Origin: Azospirillum isscasi
Lineage (GTDB): Bacteria; Pseudomonadota; Alphaproteobacteria; Azospirillales; Azospirillaceae
Reading direction: 5' to 3'
Assembly: GCF_030849505.1 (NCBI RefSeq)
Contig: NZ_JAUJFI010000025.1
Location: 1-45,110 of the forward strand
Length of the DNA: 45,110 nucleotides
Positions 18,216-27,097 of this stretch are shown here, piece after piece. The position numbers and the translations under genes were made by a program. Numbering within the stretch: the stretch's first letter is position 1; every line of letters starts with the position of its first letter. Under the pieces are notes generated by a model. The model was given only the letters and a program-made list of their open reading frames with translations, had not been told where the DNA came from and did not search any database.

Positions 18216-18353
18216 TTACGGAGCCTGCGGCCCCAGCAGCATCACCAGCTTGTAGTCGGATCGTCCGGAGGGGCACAACGTCACTTGTTCGTAGACCAGC
18301 GTCCCGTCCTGGGGATGGGTGAAACGGTGGGTGCCCGTGCCATACTGCGGGCC
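18216..18353 (-). pseudogene. C-terminal remnant of an XRE/MmyB-type regulator
   Basis: Between the EamA start and the next methyltransferase, the minus strand encodes a coherent tail, GTHRFTHPQDGTLVYE then VTLCPSGRSDYKLVMLLG, ending in TAA at 18216-18218. It looks like the last 40 residues of MmyB-type ligand-binding domains (pattern RFxHPxxGxLxYExxxL...KLVxLL) found in HTH-XRE regulators. The N-terminal 200 or more residues expected are absent, because the methyltransferase gene occupies that place. I infer a decayed, truncated gene. The family match is from memory of the pattern, not a search. Confidence 0.5.
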
Positions 18354-18371
18354 CGAAGGAGAGGTGTCCTC

Positions 18372-19136
18372 ATGACCAACAGCCACCACGGCGTTGTCGC
18401 CGAACAGTACGGCCAGCGCGCCGACGCCTATGTGACCAGCGCGGTCCACGCCTCCGGCGCCGACCTGGACCAGATCGAGGCCGCCCTGCGCGGATGGAAC
18501 GCTGCGCGGGTGCTGGATCTGGGCTGCGGCGGCGGCCATGTCGCCTACCGCGCCGCTCCCCACGCCGCCGAGGTGGTCGCCGTGGACGTCACCGCGCAAA
18601 TGCTGGAGGCGGTGGCCCGCAACGCGGCGGAGCGCGGCCTGGCCAACATCGCCACGCGGCAGGCCCCCGCCGAGCGTCTGCCCTTCCCGGACGGCCATTT
18701 CGATGTGGTGCTGAGCCGCTTCAGCGCGCACCACTGGCTGGACGCCGAGGCCGGGCTGCGGGAAGCGCGGCGGGTGCTGACCCCCGGCGGGCGGGCGGTC
18801 TTCGTGGACATCGTGGCGCCGGGGCACCCGCTGCTGGACACACACCTCCAGGCGGTGGAACTGCTGCGCGACACCTCGCACGTCCGCGACTACAGCGCCG
18901 CGGAGTGGATGGCCGCCCTGTCCCGCGCCGGATTCGCGGTGACCGGCCTGACGCCGCGCCGCCTGCGCATGGATTTCGCCGTCTGGACCGCCCGCACCGA
19001 CACCCCGGACCTGCGCGCCCAGGCCATCCGCGCCTTGCAGGATCTGGCGTCGGACGAGGTGCGCCGGCATTTCGCCATCGAGGCGGACGGCAGCTTTCTT
19101 CTGGACAGCCTGACCATCGAAGCGGAGGCTTGCTGA
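18372..19136 (+). CDS. Class I SAM-dependent methyltransferase, UbiE/Methyltransf_11 type
   Basis: A 254-residue methyltransferase with motif I VLDLGCGGG at residues 47-55, VVAVDVTAQML (motif II), the ERLPFPDGHFDVVLSRFSAHHW core (split across motif IV) and the ARRVLTPGGRAVFVDI post-motif typical of Methyltransf_11. GGAG in the GAAGGAGAGG stretch lies about ten bases before the ATG. The substrate is unknown; family members act on quinones, lipids and many small molecules. The GNAT gene follows 30 bases downstream and is probably co-transcribed. Confidence 0.88.
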   Translation: MTNSHHGVVAEQYGQRADAYVTSAVHASGADLDQIEAALRGWNAARVLDLGCGGGHVAYRAAPHAAEVVAVDVTAQMLEAVARNAAERGLANIATRQAPAERLPFPDGHFDVVLSRFSAHHWLDAEAGLREARRVLTPGGRAVFVDIVAPGHPLLDTHLQAVELLRDTSHVRDYSAAEWMAALSRAGFAVTGLTPRRLRMDFAVWTARTDTPDLRAQAIRALQDLASDEVRRHFAIEADGSFLLDSLTIEAEAC

Positions 19137-19166
19137 CCATAAGATGGGGAATGGGGAGGGCCGGTC

Positions 19167-19634
19167 ATGACCAACCTTCGTGTGCGCAGGGCCGGTCTTT
19201 CCGACGCGGGCACGGTCACCGGCCTCGTGGCGGCGTTGCTGTCCGAACTCTCCGCCGGGCAGAGCGACACGCCGCGGGCCGTCATGCTGGCCGTCGCTGA
19301 ATCCCTGCTGAGCGGCGAGGCTTCCCACACGGTTTTCCTGGCCGAGGATCCGGCGGGACGCCCGCTCGGCGTCGCGACTTTGTCGGAGGGGGCCTGCATC
19401 TCCGCCCTGGGCCGGTTCGGGACGATCCGGGAGTTGTACGTAACGCCGGAGTCGCGCTCCGCCGGGGTGGGGCGGGCGCTGATCCGGGCCGTTCTGGACC
19501 ATGGCCGCCGCCACGGCTGGACGCGGGTGGAGGTGGGGGCGCCGTCCGCCGGGGAATGGCCGGATTCCCTGCGATTCTATAAGCGCGAGGGCTTCACGGA
19601 GATCGGGCCGCGCCTGAAATTCCGGTTGGGCTGA
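19167..19634 (+). CDS. GNAT-family N-acetyltransferase
   Basis: A 155-residue GNAT protein. The acetyl-CoA pyrophosphate-binding motif A is ELYVTPESRSAGVGRALI (R-x-x-G-x-G form), followed by a helix and the C-terminal SLRFYKREGFTEIG that closes the fold. It would acetylate an amine on a small molecule or protein; substrate unknown. It follows a methyltransferase closely on the same strand. Confidence 0.88.
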   Translation: MTNLRVRRAGLSDAGTVTGLVAALLSELSAGQSDTPRAVMLAVAESLLSGEASHTVFLAEDPAGRPLGVATLSEGACISALGRFGTIRELYVTPESRSAGVGRALIRAVLDHGRRHGWTRVEVGAPSAGEWPDSLRFYKREGFTEIGPRLKFRLG

Positions 19635-19675
19635 CGCTTGCCGCCGGGCTTGCGCGGTGGCGCTTGGTTGCGTGT

Positions 19676-19704
19676 TGACAGACGATTCGACCACGCGCCA
19701 AATG
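19676..19704 (+). promoter_or_regulatory. Possible sigma-70 type promoter of dppA
   Basis: A perfect -35 hexamer TTGACA (19676-19681) is followed after 17 bases by CCAAAT, a poor -10. It sits about 65 bases upstream of the dppA start. The weak -10 would suit an activated or constitutively moderate promoter, but the assignment rests mainly on the -35. Confidence 0.35.
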
Positions 19705-19769
19705 AACGCGCATATGGGCCGCCGCAGAAAACAGGCGGTCCTTCGACCGAACACGGGAGGTTGTTAGGA

Positions 19770-21371
19770 ATGAAGCGCATCCTGCTGGGTGCCGGGCTCG
19801 GCGTCGCCGCCGCCTTGGCGCTTGCCGCGCCGGCCCAGGCCGCCAAGACCCTCGTCTATTGCTCCGAGGGCAGCCCTGAAAACTTCAACCCGATGGTCAA
19901 CACGACCGGAACGAGCTTCGACGTCTCGCTGCCCGTGTACAACAATCTCGTGCAGTTCGAGCGCGGCGGCACCAAGGTGGTCCCCGGCCTCGCCGAGAAG
20001 TGGGACGTGTCGGAAGACGGGCTGACCTACACGTTCCACCTGCGCAAGGGCGCGAAGTGGCACAGCAACAACGACTTCAAGCCGACCCGCGACGCCAACG
20101 CGGACGACGTGCTGTGGTCGTTCAATCGCCAGTGGAAGAAGGATCATCCCTTCCACAAGGTGTCCGGCGGCGCCTATGACTACTTCAACGACATGGCGAT
20201 GCCGGACCTGCTGAAGTCGATCGAGAAGATCGACGACTACACGGTCAAGTTCACGCTGAACAAGGTCGAGGCGCCGTTCATCGCCAATCTGGCGATGCCC
20301 TTCGCGGCCATCCAGTCCGCCGAATACGCCGACGCCCTTCAGAAGAAGAACCAGATCGACAAGATCGACCAGGCCCCGATCGGCACCGGTCCCTTCCAGT
20401 TCGTCGCCTACCAGAAGGACGCGGTGATCCGCTACAAGGCGTTCGACCAGTACTGGGGCGGCAAGGCGCCGCTGGACAACCTCGTCTTCGCCATCACGCC
20501 CGACGCCGCGGTCCGCTACGCCAAGCTGAAGGCCGGCGAGTGCCACATCGTGCCGTACCCGAACCCGGCCGATCTGGAGGCGATGAAGAAGGACAGCGCC
20601 ATCACCCTGATGGAGCAGGAGGGCCTGAACGTCGGCTATCTGGCCTTCAACGTCACCAAGAAGCCGTTCGACGACGTGCGCGTCCGCCGCGCGCTGAACA
20701 TGGCCATCGACAAGAAGGCCGTGGTCGACGCGGTGTATCAGGGCGCCGGCGTGCCGGCGAAGAACCCGATCCCGCCGACCATGTGGTCGTACAACAAGGA
20801 GATCGAGGACTACCCCTACGATCCGGAGCGCGCGAAGAAGCTGCTGGCCGACGCCGGCTTCCCGAACGGCTTCGAGACCGACCTGTGGGCCATGCCGGTG
20901 CAGCGCCCCTACAACCCCAACGCCAAGCGCATGGCCGAAATGATGCAGGCGGACCTCGCCAAGGTCGGCATCAAGGCCAAGGTCGTGCAGTACGAGTGGG
21001 GCGAGTACCGCAAGCGTCTTCAGGCCGGCGAGCACCAGATGGGCATGCTGGGCTGGACCGGCGACAACGGCGACCCGGACAACTTCCTGCACGTCCTGCT
21101 GGGCTGCGAGGCCGCGCGTCCGGGCGGGTCGAACATCGCCAAGTGGTGCTACAAGGAGTTCGACGACCTCGTCCTCCAGGCCAAGCGCACCACCGACACC
21201 GCCGCCCGCACCAAGCTGTACGAGCAGGCGCAGGTCATCTTCAAGGAAGAGGCCCCGTGGCTGACCGTCGCGCACTCGGTCGTGCACATGGCGGTGAGCA
21301 AGAATGTGGTCGATTACAAGATGGACCCGTTCGGCATCCATCGCTTCTACGGCGTCGATTTGAAACAATAA
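19770..21371 (+). CDS. dppA: Periplasmic dipeptide/oligopeptide-binding protein of ABC importer
   Basis: A 533-residue SBP_bac_5 protein that captures peptides in the periplasm and delivers them to the DppBC permease. Residues 1-24 are a Sec signal peptide ending APAQA. Family markers are VVPGLAEKWDVSEDGLTYTF, the HLRKGAKWH segment, GTGPFQFVAYQKD, and RVRRALNMAIDKKAVVD. Overall it looks like DppA rather than nickel-binding NikA, yet peptide versus other ligands cannot be settled by eye. GGGAGG precedes the ATG. Two hairpins separate it from dppB, which should let it be made in excess over the membrane parts. Confidence 0.93.
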   Translation: MKRILLGAGLGVAAALALAAPAQAAKTLVYCSEGSPENFNPMVNTTGTSFDVSLPVYNNLVQFERGGTKVVPGLAEKWDVSEDGLTYTFHLRKGAKWHSNNDFKPTRDANADDVLWSFNRQWKKDHPFHKVSGGAYDYFNDMAMPDLLKSIEKIDDYTVKFTLNKVEAPFIANLAMPFAAIQSAEYADALQKKNQIDKIDQAPIGTGPFQFVAYQKDAVIRYKAFDQYWGGKAPLDNLVFAITPDAAVRYAKLKAGECHIVPYPNPADLEAMKKDSAITLMEQEGLNVGYLAFNVTKKPFDDVRVRRALNMAIDKKAVVDAVYQGAGVPAKNPIPPTMWSYNKEIEDYPYDPERAKKLLADAGFPNGFETDLWAMPVQRPYNPNAKRMAEMMQADLAKVGIKAKVVQYEWGEYRKRLQAGEHQMGMLGWTGDNGDPDNFLHVLLGCEAARPGGSNIAKWCYKEFDDLVLQAKRTTDTAARTKLYEQAQVIFKEEAPWLTVAHSVVHMAVSKNVVDYKMDPFGIHRFYGVDLKQ

Positions 21372-21404
21372 ATTCAGTGTAGCAAACGGCTTTACAAAGC
21401 GGTG

Positions 21405-21426
21405 GCCGGGGCATTAAACCCCCGGC
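21405..21426 (+). terminator. First stem-loop in the dppA-dppB gap
   Basis: A perfect 7-base stem (GCCGGGG 21405-21411, CCCCGGC 21420-21426) with an 8-base loop lies 34 bases after the dppA stop. There is no T-run, so it may protect the 3' end of dppA mRNA rather than end transcription. Confidence 0.55.
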
Positions 21427-21451
21427 TTCCCTTTGCGGAAGCAGAGGAACA

Positions 21452-21471
21452 AAGGGGGCCGACGCCCCCTT
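21452..21471 (+). terminator. Second stem-loop in the dppA-dppB gap, terminator-like
   Basis: A perfect 8-base stem (AAGGGGGC 21452-21459, GCCCCCTT 21464-21471) with a CGAC loop is followed by GCTTTCGTTT, a partly T-rich tail. It fits a partial rho-independent terminator that lowers dppBCDF relative to dppA. Confidence 0.65.
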
Positions 21472-21502
21472 GCTTTCGTTTCGAGCCCCCGGTGACGATC
21501 CG

Positions 21503-22513
21503 ATGCTACGCTTCATCCTGACGCGGGTGAGCCTGGTGATTCCGACCTTTCTCGGCGTCACCTTCCTGACCTTCCTGCTGATCCGGCTCGTGCCCGGCGA
21601 CCCCATCGAGGTGCGCGTGGGCGAGCGCGGCATCCCCCCCGAACGGCTTCTCGAACTGCGGCACGAACTGGGGTTGGACCGGCCCCTGTGGCAGCAGTTC
21701 CTGGACTACATCGCCGGGGTTCTTCAGGGCGACCTGGGCGTGTCCCTGGTGACGCGCAACTCCGTCCTCAGCGAATTCCTGACGCTGTTCCCGGCGACGC
21801 TGGAACTGGCCGCGCTGGCCATGCTGTTCGCCACGGTCGTCGGCCTGCCCGCGGGCATCGTCGCGGCGGTCCGGCGCGGTTCGGTCTTCGACCATGGCGT
21901 GATGGGCGTCAGCCTGACCGGCTATTCGATGCCGATCTTCTGGTGGGGCCTGCTGCTGATCCTGTTCTTCTCGGTCGGGCTCGGCTGGACTCCGGTCTCC
22001 GGGCGGCTGGACCTGCTCTACTACGTGGAGCCGGTGACCGGCTTCATGCTGGTGGACACTCTGATGGCCGGGGAGTACGGGGCCTTCTGGTCGGCGTTGC
22101 ACCACCTCGTCCTGCCGATGATCGTGCTGGGCACCGTTCCGCTGGCCGTCGTGGCGCGCATGACGCGCTCCGCCATGCTGGAGGTGCTGGGCGAGGACTA
22201 CATCCGCACCGCGAAGGCCAAGGGGCTGGCGGGCAAGCGGGTGATCGGCCTGCACGCGCTGCGCAACGCACTGATCCCCGTGGTGACGGTGATCGGCCTT
22301 CAGGTGGGCACGCTGCTGGGCGGCGCCATCCTGACCGAAACCATCTTCTCCTGGCCCGGCGTGGGCAAGTGGCTGATCGAGAGCATCAACCGCCGCGACT
22401 ACCCGGCCCTTCAGGGCGGGGTGCTGCTGATCGCGACGACGGTGATGGCCGTGAATCTGCTGGTGGACGTTCTCTACGGCGTCCTGAACCCCCGCATCCG
22501 CCATTCGCGGTGA
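21503..22513 (+). CDS. dppB: Dipeptide ABC transporter permease, DppB type
   Basis: A 336-residue inner-membrane permease with about six helices. N-terminal [19 protein letters not shown] and [18 protein letters not shown] are hallmarks of DppB. The cytoplasmic EAA loop that docks on the ATPases reads [18 protein letters not shown] followed by [13 protein letters not shown]. It pairs with DppC, whose gene starts eight bases after its stop. Confidence 0.95.
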   Translation: MLRFILTRVSLVIPTFLGVTFLTFLLIRLVPGDPIEVRVGERGIPPERLLELRHELGLDRPLWQQFLDYIAGVLQGDLGVSLVTRNSVLSEFLTLFPATLELAALAMLFATVVGLPAGIVAAVRRGSVFDHGVMGVSLTGYSMPIFWWGLLLILFFSVGLGWTPVSGRLDLLYYVEPVTGFMLVDTLMAGEYGAFWSALHHLVLPMIVLGTVPLAVVARMTRSAMLEVLGEDYIRTAKAKGLAGKRVIGLHALRNALIPVVTVIGLQVGTLLGGAILTETIFSWPGVGKWLIESINRRDYPALQGGVLLIATTVMAVNLLVDVLYGVLNPRIRHSR

Positions 22514-22521
22514 GGTGAGCC

Positions 22522-23436
22522 ATGACGATCGACGTTCAAGACACGCTGCCCGCCGCCTCCCCGCCGGTTTCCCAGCCGCCGCACCCGCTGGTCGAGTTCT
22601 GGTACCATTTCCGGCAGAACAAGGGGGCCATGGCCGGCCTCGCCGTGATCCTGCTGATCGCCGTGGTGGCGCTGTTCGCCGACGTGGTGGCGCCGCACGA
22701 CCCCAACATCCAGTACCGCGACGCCATCCTGGTGCCGCCGGTCTGGCAGGAGGGCGGGCGCTGGGCCTTCCTTCTGGGCACCGACGACATCGGGCGCGAC
22801 ATGCTGTCCCGCCTGATCTTCGGGGCGCGGCTGTCGATGATGATCGGCCTGATCGTCGTCACGCTGTCTCTGGCGGTCGGGCTGGCGCTGGGCATGATCG
22901 CCGGCTTCTTCGGCGGGGTCACCGATGCGCTGGTGATGCGCTTCATGGACATCCTGCTGTCGCTGCCCAGCCTGCTGCTGGCCGTGGTGGTGGCGGCGAT
23001 CCTCGGCCCGGGGCTGGTGAACGCCATGCTGGCGGTGTCCATCGTGGTCATCCCGCACTACGCCCGCCTGACCCGCGCCGCCGTGATGGCGGAAGCGAAC
23101 AAGGACTACGTCGTCGCCTCCCGCGTGGCGGGGGCGGGGCCGTTGCGGCTGATGCTGGTGGTGATCCTGCCGAACTGCGTGGCGCCGCTGATCGTCCAGG
23201 CGACGCTCGGCTTCTCCACGGCGATTCTGGACGCCGCGGCCCTCGGCTTCCTCGGCCTGGGTGCGCAGCCGCCGACGCCGGAGTGGGGCACCATGCTGGC
23301 CTCCTCCCTCCAGTTCCTCCAGCGCGCCCCCTGGGTCGTCACCTGGCCCGGTGTCGCCATCCTGGTGACGGTGCTGGCCTTCAACCTGCTGGGCGACGGG
23401 CTGCGCGACGCGCTCGACCCCAAGCTGAAACGCTGA
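22522..23436 (+). CDS. dppC: Dipeptide ABC transporter permease, DppC type
   Basis: A 304-residue permease with the DppC/OppC N-terminal segment ([19 protein letters not shown]), the periplasmic loop containing [10 protein letters not shown] and [20 protein letters not shown], and the EAA loop [19 protein letters not shown] followed by [12 protein letters not shown]. The pattern [18 protein letters not shown] is diagnostic of the family. Its stop overlaps the dppD start (TGATG), indicating coupled translation. Confidence 0.95.
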   Translation: MTIDVQDTLPAASPPVSQPPHPLVEFWYHFRQNKGAMAGLAVILLIAVVALFADVVAPHDPNIQYRDAILVPPVWQEGGRWAFLLGTDDIGRDMLSRLIFGARLSMMIGLIVVTLSLAVGLALGMIAGFFGGVTDALVMRFMDILLSLPSLLLAVVVAAILGPGLVNAMLAVSIVVIPHYARLTRAAVMAEANKDYVVASRVAGAGPLRLMLVVILPNCVAPLIVQATLGFSTAILDAAALGFLGLGAQPPTPEWGTMLASSLQFLQRAPWVVTWPGVAILVTVLAFNLLGDGLRDALDPKLKR

Positions 23437-24434
23437 TGCCCGCCATGCCTCTTCTCGACATCAAGAACCTGTCCGTCGAGTTCACCACCCGCGCCGGCAC
23501 CTTCCGCGCCGTGGACGGGATCGACCTCACCGTGGACGAGGGCGAGGTGGTCGGCATCGTCGGCGAGTCCGGCTCCGGCAAGTCGGTGACCTCGCTTGCC
23601 GTCATGGGCCTGCTCGGCTCCAACGGCACGGTGCTCGCCGACCGCATGCAGTTCGGCGGCAAGGACCTGCTGGCCATGAGCCCGTCGCAGCGCCGGAAGA
23701 TCACCGGCAAGGACGTGGCCATGGTCTTCCAGGAGCCGATGACCAGCCTGAACCCCTGCTTCACCGTCGGTTTCCAGATCATGGAGACGCTGAAGGTGCA
23801 TGAGGGGCTGTCCGGCAAGGCCCTGCGCAACCGCGCCATCGAGCTGCTGGAGCAGGTCGGCATCCCGGCCCCGGAAAGCCGCCTGTCGGCCTTCCCGCAC
23901 CAGCTCTCGGGCGGCATGAACCAGCGCGTGATGATCGCCATCGCCATCGCCTGCAACCCGCGCCTGCTGGTCGCGGACGAGCCGACGACGGCGCTGGACG
24001 TGACCATCCAGAAGCAGATCCTCGACCTGCTGGTCCGCCTCCAGAAGGAGCGGGGGATGGCGCTGATCCTCATCACCCACGACATGGGCGTGGTGGCGGA
24101 AACGGCGCAGCGGGTGGTCGTCATGTACGCCGGACAGGTGGCCGAGACGCGCCCGGTGGACGCCCTGTTCAAGGCGCCGCGCCACCCCTACACCGGGGCT
24201 CTGCTCGACGCGCTTCCGGAACGGGCGCTGGGCAAGCGTCGGCTGCCGACGATCCCCGGCGTGGTGCCGGGCATCGGCGACCGGCCCCAGGGCTGCCTGT
24301 TCAACCCGCGCTGCCGCTTCGCCACCGACCGCTGCCGCATCGAGCGGCCCGCCCTGTTCGACGTGGACGCCGGCAAGGCGCGCTGCTTCTATCCGCTCGC
24401 CGATGCTCCGGTCGGCGCCGGGGAGGTTCTGTGA
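23436..24434 (+). CDS. dppD: Dipeptide ABC transporter ATP-binding protein, DppD type
   Basis: A 332-residue ATPase with Walker [10 protein letters not shown]-loop [11 protein letters not shown], signature LSGGMNQR, Walker [13 protein letters not shown] and switch ITHDM. The C-terminal extension typical of oligopeptide ATPases has the Cys motif [14 protein letters not shown], which binds a 4Fe-4S cluster in some DppD proteins. A second ATG at 23445 is an alternative start. Forms a heterodimer with DppF. Confidence 0.95.
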   Translation: MPAMPLLDIKNLSVEFTTRAGTFRAVDGIDLTVDEGEVVGIVGESGSGKSVTSLAVMGLLGSNGTVLADRMQFGGKDLLAMSPSQRRKITGKDVAMVFQEPMTSLNPCFTVGFQIMETLKVHEGLSGKALRNRAIELLEQVGIPAPESRLSAFPHQLSGGMNQRVMIAIAIACNPRLLVADEPTTALDVTIQKQILDLLVRLQKERGMALILITHDMGVVAETAQRVVVMYAGQVAETRPVDALFKAPRHPYTGALLDALPERALGKRRLPTIPGVVPGIGDRPQGCLFNPRCRFATDRCRIERPALFDVDAGKARCFYPLADAPVGAGEVL

Positions 24435-25438
24435 TGACCGACATCCTCACCGACGTCATGCCGGCCAGCGGGCCGGTGGTTCTGGAAGCCATCCACCTGC
24501 GCAAGCATTACGCGGTGAAGCGCGGCGCCTTCAAGCCGCCGGCCACCGTGAAGGCGTTGGACGGCGTGTCCTTCCAGCTCGAAGCGGGGAAGACCCTGGC
24601 GGTGGTCGGCGAGTCCGGCTGCGGCAAGTCCACGCTGGCGCGTTCCGTCACCATGATCGAGCCGCCGTCGTCCGGCCAGCTCCTCTACGACGGGCGCGAC
24701 GTGGTCGGGCGCACCGCGGCGGAAATGAAGGAACTGCGGCGCACCGTCCAGATGGTGTTCCAGAATCCCTACGGATCGCTGAACCCGCGCAAGACCGTGG
24801 GCTCCATCCTGTCGGAACCGCTGGTCATCAACACCCCGATGGGCAAGCCGGAGCGGCGGGAGCGGGCCGTCGCCATGATGGCGAAGGTTGGTCTGCGCCC
24901 CGATCAGGTGGACCGCTATCCCCATATGTTCTCGGGCGGGCAGCGCCAGCGCATCGCCATCGCCCGCGCGCTGATGCTGAACCCGCGGGTCGTCGTGGCG
25001 GATGAGCCGGTGTCGGCGCTCGACGTGTCGATCCAGGCGCAGGTGCTGAACCTGATGATGGATTTGCAGGAGGAGCTGAACCTCGCCTACCTGTTCATCT
25101 CCCACGATCTCAGCGTGGTGCGGCACATCGCCGACGCGGTCATGGTGATGTATCTGGGCCGACCGGTGGAGCATGGTCCGAAGGACACGGTGTTCACCCG
25201 TCCGCGCCACCCCTACACCCGCATCCTGATGGCCGCCACCCCGCGGGTGAATCCGGCGCTGCGCGCGGAGCGGGTGATTCCGAAGGGCGAACTGCCCTCG
25301 CCGCTGAATCCGCCGCCGGGCTGCCCCTTCCACAAGCGCTGCCCCTACGCGACCGAGCGTTGCGCGGCGGAGGTGCCCGCCCTGCGCCCGGTGGACGGGC
25401 GGCTGGTCGCCTGCCATTTCGCGGAGGATATGGCGTAA
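24434..25438 (+). CDS. dppF: Dipeptide ABC transporter ATP-binding protein, DppF type
   Basis: A 334-residue partner ATPase with Walker A GESGCGKS, VFQNPYGSLNPR (Q-loop), signature FSGGQRQR, Walker B VVVADEPVSALD and switch ISHDLSVV, plus the C-terminal CPFHKRCPYATERC cysteine motif. GGGGAGG at 24420-24426 positions the ATG at 24434, which overlaps the dppD stop; an in-frame GTG sits one codon before. Last gene of the operon. Confidence 0.95.
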   Translation: MTDILTDVMPASGPVVLEAIHLRKHYAVKRGAFKPPATVKALDGVSFQLEAGKTLAVVGESGCGKSTLARSVTMIEPPSSGQLLYDGRDVVGRTAAEMKELRRTVQMVFQNPYGSLNPRKTVGSILSEPLVINTPMGKPERRERAVAMMAKVGLRPDQVDRYPHMFSGGQRQRIAIARALMLNPRVVVADEPVSALDVSIQAQVLNLMMDLQEELNLAYLFISHDLSVVRHIADAVMVMYLGRPVEHGPKDTVFTRPRHPYTRILMAATPRVNPALRAERVIPKGELPSPLNPPPGCPFHKRCPYATERCAAEVPALRPVDGRLVACHFAEDMA

Positions 25439-25567
25439 CGCGGCCATTCGGCCGCGGACTGCCGGACGTTGAACCGTTCCAAGGAAAGGGATACCCTCGC
25501 GCCGGCCGTGGTTATTGCCCGTGCCGCTGGGGGGAACCGAAGTCCGGCAGAAGGGGGAAATGGCGTT

Positions 25568-25978
25568 ATGCCGCTGATGGTGTGGAACGACAAGCTGAGC
25601 GTCGGGATCGCGCAGTTCGACGAGGAGCACAAGCAACTGGTCGCCCTGGTGAACGACCTGTTCGACGCCGTTCAGGCGGGGCGCAGCAAGGAGGCGCTGG
25701 GCGGCATCCTCGACAGCCTCGTCGCCTACACCAAGTCGCATTTCACCAACGAGGAGGAGCATTTCGCCCGCCTCGGCTATCCGGACCGCGAGGCCCACAA
25801 GGCGGAGCATGACGCCCTGGCGAATCAGGTGCTTGAGGTGCAGCGCAAGTACCACGCCGGGGCCACCGCCACGCTCAGCATGGAAGTGATGAATTTCTTG
25901 AAGAACTGGCTCATCAAGCACATCCAGGGTACCGACAAGAAGTATGGCCCCTTCCTGAAGGAAAAGGGCTTGGCCTGA
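25568..25978 (+). CDS. Bacteriohemerythrin
   Basis: A 136-residue single-domain hemerythrin with a complete di-iron site: H21 (EEHKQL), H58 and E62 (HFTNE), H77 and H81 (HKAEH), H118 and D123 (HIQGTD). Such proteins bind O2 reversibly and are common in microaerophilic and motile bacteria, where they supply oxygen to enzymes or sense it. The start follows AGAAGGGGG by about ten bases. Stand-alone gene with a strong terminator after it. Confidence 0.95.
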   Translation: MPLMVWNDKLSVGIAQFDEEHKQLVALVNDLFDAVQAGRSKEALGGILDSLVAYTKSHFTNEEEHFARLGYPDREAHKAEHDALANQVLEVQRKYHAGATATLSMEVMNFLKNWLIKHIQGTDKKYGPFLKEKGLA

Positions 25979-25992
25979 AAAGCCATTTCCGG

Positions 25993-26017
25993 AAGGGCGG
26001 CCTTCGGCGCCGCCCTT
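25993..26017 (+). terminator. Rho-independent terminator after bacteriohemerythrin
   Basis: A perfect 9-base stem (AAGGGCGGC 25993-26001, GCCGCCCTT 26009-26017) with a CTTCGGC loop of the stable UUCG type and a short CTTC tail, 15 bases after the stop codon. Confidence 0.8.
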
Positions 26018-26443
26018 CTTCGATGATGCGGCCGGCTTCGACGATACGGCCAGCCCGTCCATTTTTCTCTTCCATATCGGGCGCCCCCGGCGGCACCGCG
26101 GGCCGAGCCGGCACCGTCCGTCGCCGGGCGTCGGGAACTCTTGGCCTGGGCCGGGGTTCATGGTGTGACGGATGAGTCCTGAATGGCTCCGTCATCGCGC
26201 AATTCGGGCGAAGGTGCGCCGATGAACCGATGGCCGATACGGAGCCGTCCTGCCGCCGTGACTTGGGCCGCCGTGGCTTGGGCCGCCGTGGCTTGGACCG
26301 CCGTCGCTCGGGCCCCGCACCCGCCCGCCGCCTCCCCGATTTCACCATCGCCGTCCGGCTTCCCGGAGGCACTCCCGTTGCGCGAATTCACCGTGTGAGG
26401 ACGACGATCCGGAGACATACTCAACCGTCATAGGGTCAAGACC
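26018..26443. other. Intergenic region with 15-bp tandem repeat
   Basis: About 425 bases with no convincing gene. Apart from the tandem repeat at 26252-26311 I see no hairpin or clear promoter, although control elements for the proton-channel-like genes should lie here. Confidence 0.5.
26252..26311. repeat. 15-bp tandem repeat, four units, intergenic
   Basis: Units 26252-26266, 26267-26281, 26282-26296 and 26297-26311 follow GCCGCCGTGGCTTGG; the second and third are identical, and the fourth is diverged. It lies about 130 bases upstream of the MotA/TolQ-like gene. Confidence 0.9.
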
Positions 26444-27097
26444 ATGGAAGAACAGTGGCTCCTCAAGGCGAAATTCGTCGCCTTCAATCTGACCATTTCG
26501 GCCTTCGTCTTCATCCTCTACGCTCAGGGCTGGCTGGACCGGGTCCTGACCGGGCACATCGCCGTGGCGACCGCGATCATCGGGATCGTGTTCCTGATCG
26601 GCCTGGTCATGTCCGCCTATCGGGTTTGGAAAATCGGCGGCGAGTTGGACCGGGCCAAGCTCGGCGGCGGACGCCTGATGAGGGTCGAGAGCGAGCGAGC
26701 GCTGGAAATCCGCCTGTTCTCCCGGATCTCGCATCTCCAGCACATCGCCAACGCGCTGGGCATGCTCGGCCTGATCGGCACGGCCTGGGGCTTCAGCCTG
26801 TTCGCCGCGAACATCACGCCCGACATGGTGGGCAACGCATCGTCGGCGGGCGCCATGGTGACCACGCTGGCGAGCGGGCTGGGCGTGGCGATCTACGCGA
26901 CGATGCTGGGCGGCGCCCTGTGCCTGTGGACGACCTGCAACCTGCAGCTTCTGCGCGGGGCCACGGCGTCCCTGTGCGCGCTGATCATGGACGAGGCCCA
27001 TGTCCGCTCGCGGACCGCCCCCAGGGCCGAAAATACGGCCTTCACCGCGCCCCACCCGGCCTCCTACGGCGCCCTGAGCGGCGAGGCGACGCCATGA
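26444..27097 (+). CDS. MotA/TolQ/ExbB-family proton-channel protein
   Basis: A 217-residue membrane protein with four predicted helices (about residues 10-30, 38-60, 100-122, 138-165), a MotA-like layout rather than the three helices of ExbB/TolQ. The channel-forming segments carry the family patterns GLIGTAWGF (109-117) and MVTTLASGLGVAIYATMLG (138-156). Related proteins form a pentamer around two partner helices and use proton flow to drive rotation or force across the envelope. The cytoplasmic loop is short (about 40 residues). It overlaps the next gene by ATGA, and that gene encodes an ExbD-like partner. No tonB, tolB, pal, motor or defence genes are nearby. Confidence 0.85.
   Translation: MEEQWLLKAKFVAFNLTISAFVFILYAQGWLDRVLTGHIAVATAIIGIVFLIGLVMSAYRVWKIGGELDRAKLGGGRLMRVESERALEIRLFSRISHLQHIANALGMLGLIGTAWGFSLFAANITPDMVGNASSAGAMVTTLASGLGVAIYATMLGGALCLWTTCNLQLLRGATASLCALIMDEAHVRSRTAPRAENTAFTAPHPASYGALSGEATP

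Noticed and set aside
26158..26424. A possible 88-residue minus-strand protein (and plus-strand alternatives) over the 26.25 kb repeat
   Set aside because: Mostly encoded by the repeat, no ribosome-binding site or family; I treat the region as intergenic.
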